Shown here one piece after another: positions 32,221-32,550 of a stretch of 32,550 nt of DNA (positions within the stretch are counted from its first letter, which is position 1; every line of letters starts with the position of its first letter). The position numbers and the translations under genes are program-made. The notes beneath the pieces were generated by a model, which was given only the letters and a program-made list of their open reading frames with translations, searched no databases and was not told the DNA's origin. Origin of the DNA: an uncultured Eubacteriales bacterium (GTDB lineage: Bacteria; Bacillota; Clostridia; Christensenellales; Borkfalkiaceae). The stretch lies in NCBI GenBank assembly GCA_900545325.1, contig UQZE01000006.1, forward strand, positions 1 to 32,550. Direction: 5' to 3'.

Positions 32221-32550
32221 ATGGAAGAAGAAAGGCTTGTCATGTCCACAAAGGAGTTCGAGGATAACGAAGTAGAAAACGTGCTCCGCCCCAAAAACAT
32301 GGAGGGGTATATAGGACAGCAGAAGATCAAGGATAATCTCACGGTCTACATAGAGGCGAGCAAAATGCGGGGCGACGCGCTCGACCACGTGCTTTTGTAC
32401 GGCCCTCCCGGCCTGGGCAAAACCACGCTCGCGCACATTATCGCCAACGAGCTCGGCTCGTCCATCAAGGTAACGAGCGGCCCCGCCCTCGACCGCGCGG
32501 GCGACCTCGCCGCCATTCTGACCAACCTCAACGAAAACGACGTGCTCTTT
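32221..32550 (+). CDS. ruvB: Holliday junction DNA helicase RuvB (C-terminus cut by window edge)
   Basis: AAA+ motor for branch migration. The visible 110 codons begin one base after the ruvA stop and include LRPKNMEGYIGQQKIKDNL, the Walker A loop GPPGLGKTTLA and SGPALDRAGDLAAILTNL. All agree with RuvB. The remaining roughly two thirds, including Walker B, lie outside. Confidence 0.96.
   Translation, partial: MEEERLVMSTKEFEDNEVENVLRPKNMEGYIGQQKIKDNLTVYIEASKMRGDALDHVLLYGPPGLGKTTLAHIIANELGSSIKVTSGPALDRAGDLAAILTNLNENDVLF

Noticed and set aside
1..32550. tRNA, rRNA, CRISPR arrays or insertion sequences
   Set aside because: No cloverleaf, rRNA core, regularly spaced repeat or transposase motif was seen by eye.

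Overview
The window reads as a chromosomal segment of a low-abundance or uncultured Clostridia-type Bacillota. The basis is a T-box leader in front of thrS, a YtxC (sporulation-associated) gene next to thrS, a PurO-type IMP cyclohydrolase paired with a stand-alone AICAR formyltransferase, a single-chain 1230-residue PurL, and consensus sigma-A promoters with 17-bp spacers. Most genes strongly prefer G/C at third codon positions, which creates many long antisense shadow ORFs. A Christensenellales-like lineage is my best guess, but it is inference.

Layout: 1-510 (-) phosphoribosyltransferase cut by the window edge. 626-4049 (+) P-type Ca2+ ATPase and YtxC. 4057-6265 threonine T-box and thrS. 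6317-8762 MFS transporter and two small membrane proteins. 8911-9019 a cluster of convergent terminators. 9051-10357 (-) MarR regulator and a frameshifted DegV/FakB-type gene behind a perfect consensus promoter and a palindromic operator. 10432-25040 a long purine operon (purE-C-F-M-N-O-B-AICARFT-D-L-fhs) headed by a ZTP riboswitch. 25122-26526 infC-rpmI-rplT with a structured leader and an apparent AUC start codon. 26601-28077 a SpoU-type RNA methyltransferase and yebC. 28127-28264 an unexplained set of mutually exclusive hairpins. 28397-29722 a lipoprotein HtrA-like protease. 29810-30945 an AT-rich cassette of two XRE regulators divergent from a SLOG-like protein, with twin palindromes between them. 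31070-32550 ruvC-ruvA-ruvB (ruvB cut by the edge).

How it works together: the purine operon carries almost every enzyme from PRPP to IMP, plus formate-THF ligase, which makes the formyl-THF used by PurN and AICARFT. The ZTP riboswitch senses the AICAR-derived alarmone Z nucleotide that builds up when formyl-THF is short, so the operon would be turned on when that one-carbon supply fails. No purK, purQ or purS is present; PurL is the large fused form. The MarR/DegV pair looks like a small fatty-acid-responsive unit. The HtrA gene and the XRE/SLOG cassette sit between yebC and ruvCAB, which are neighbours in many bacteria, so this is the clearest accessory spot in the window.
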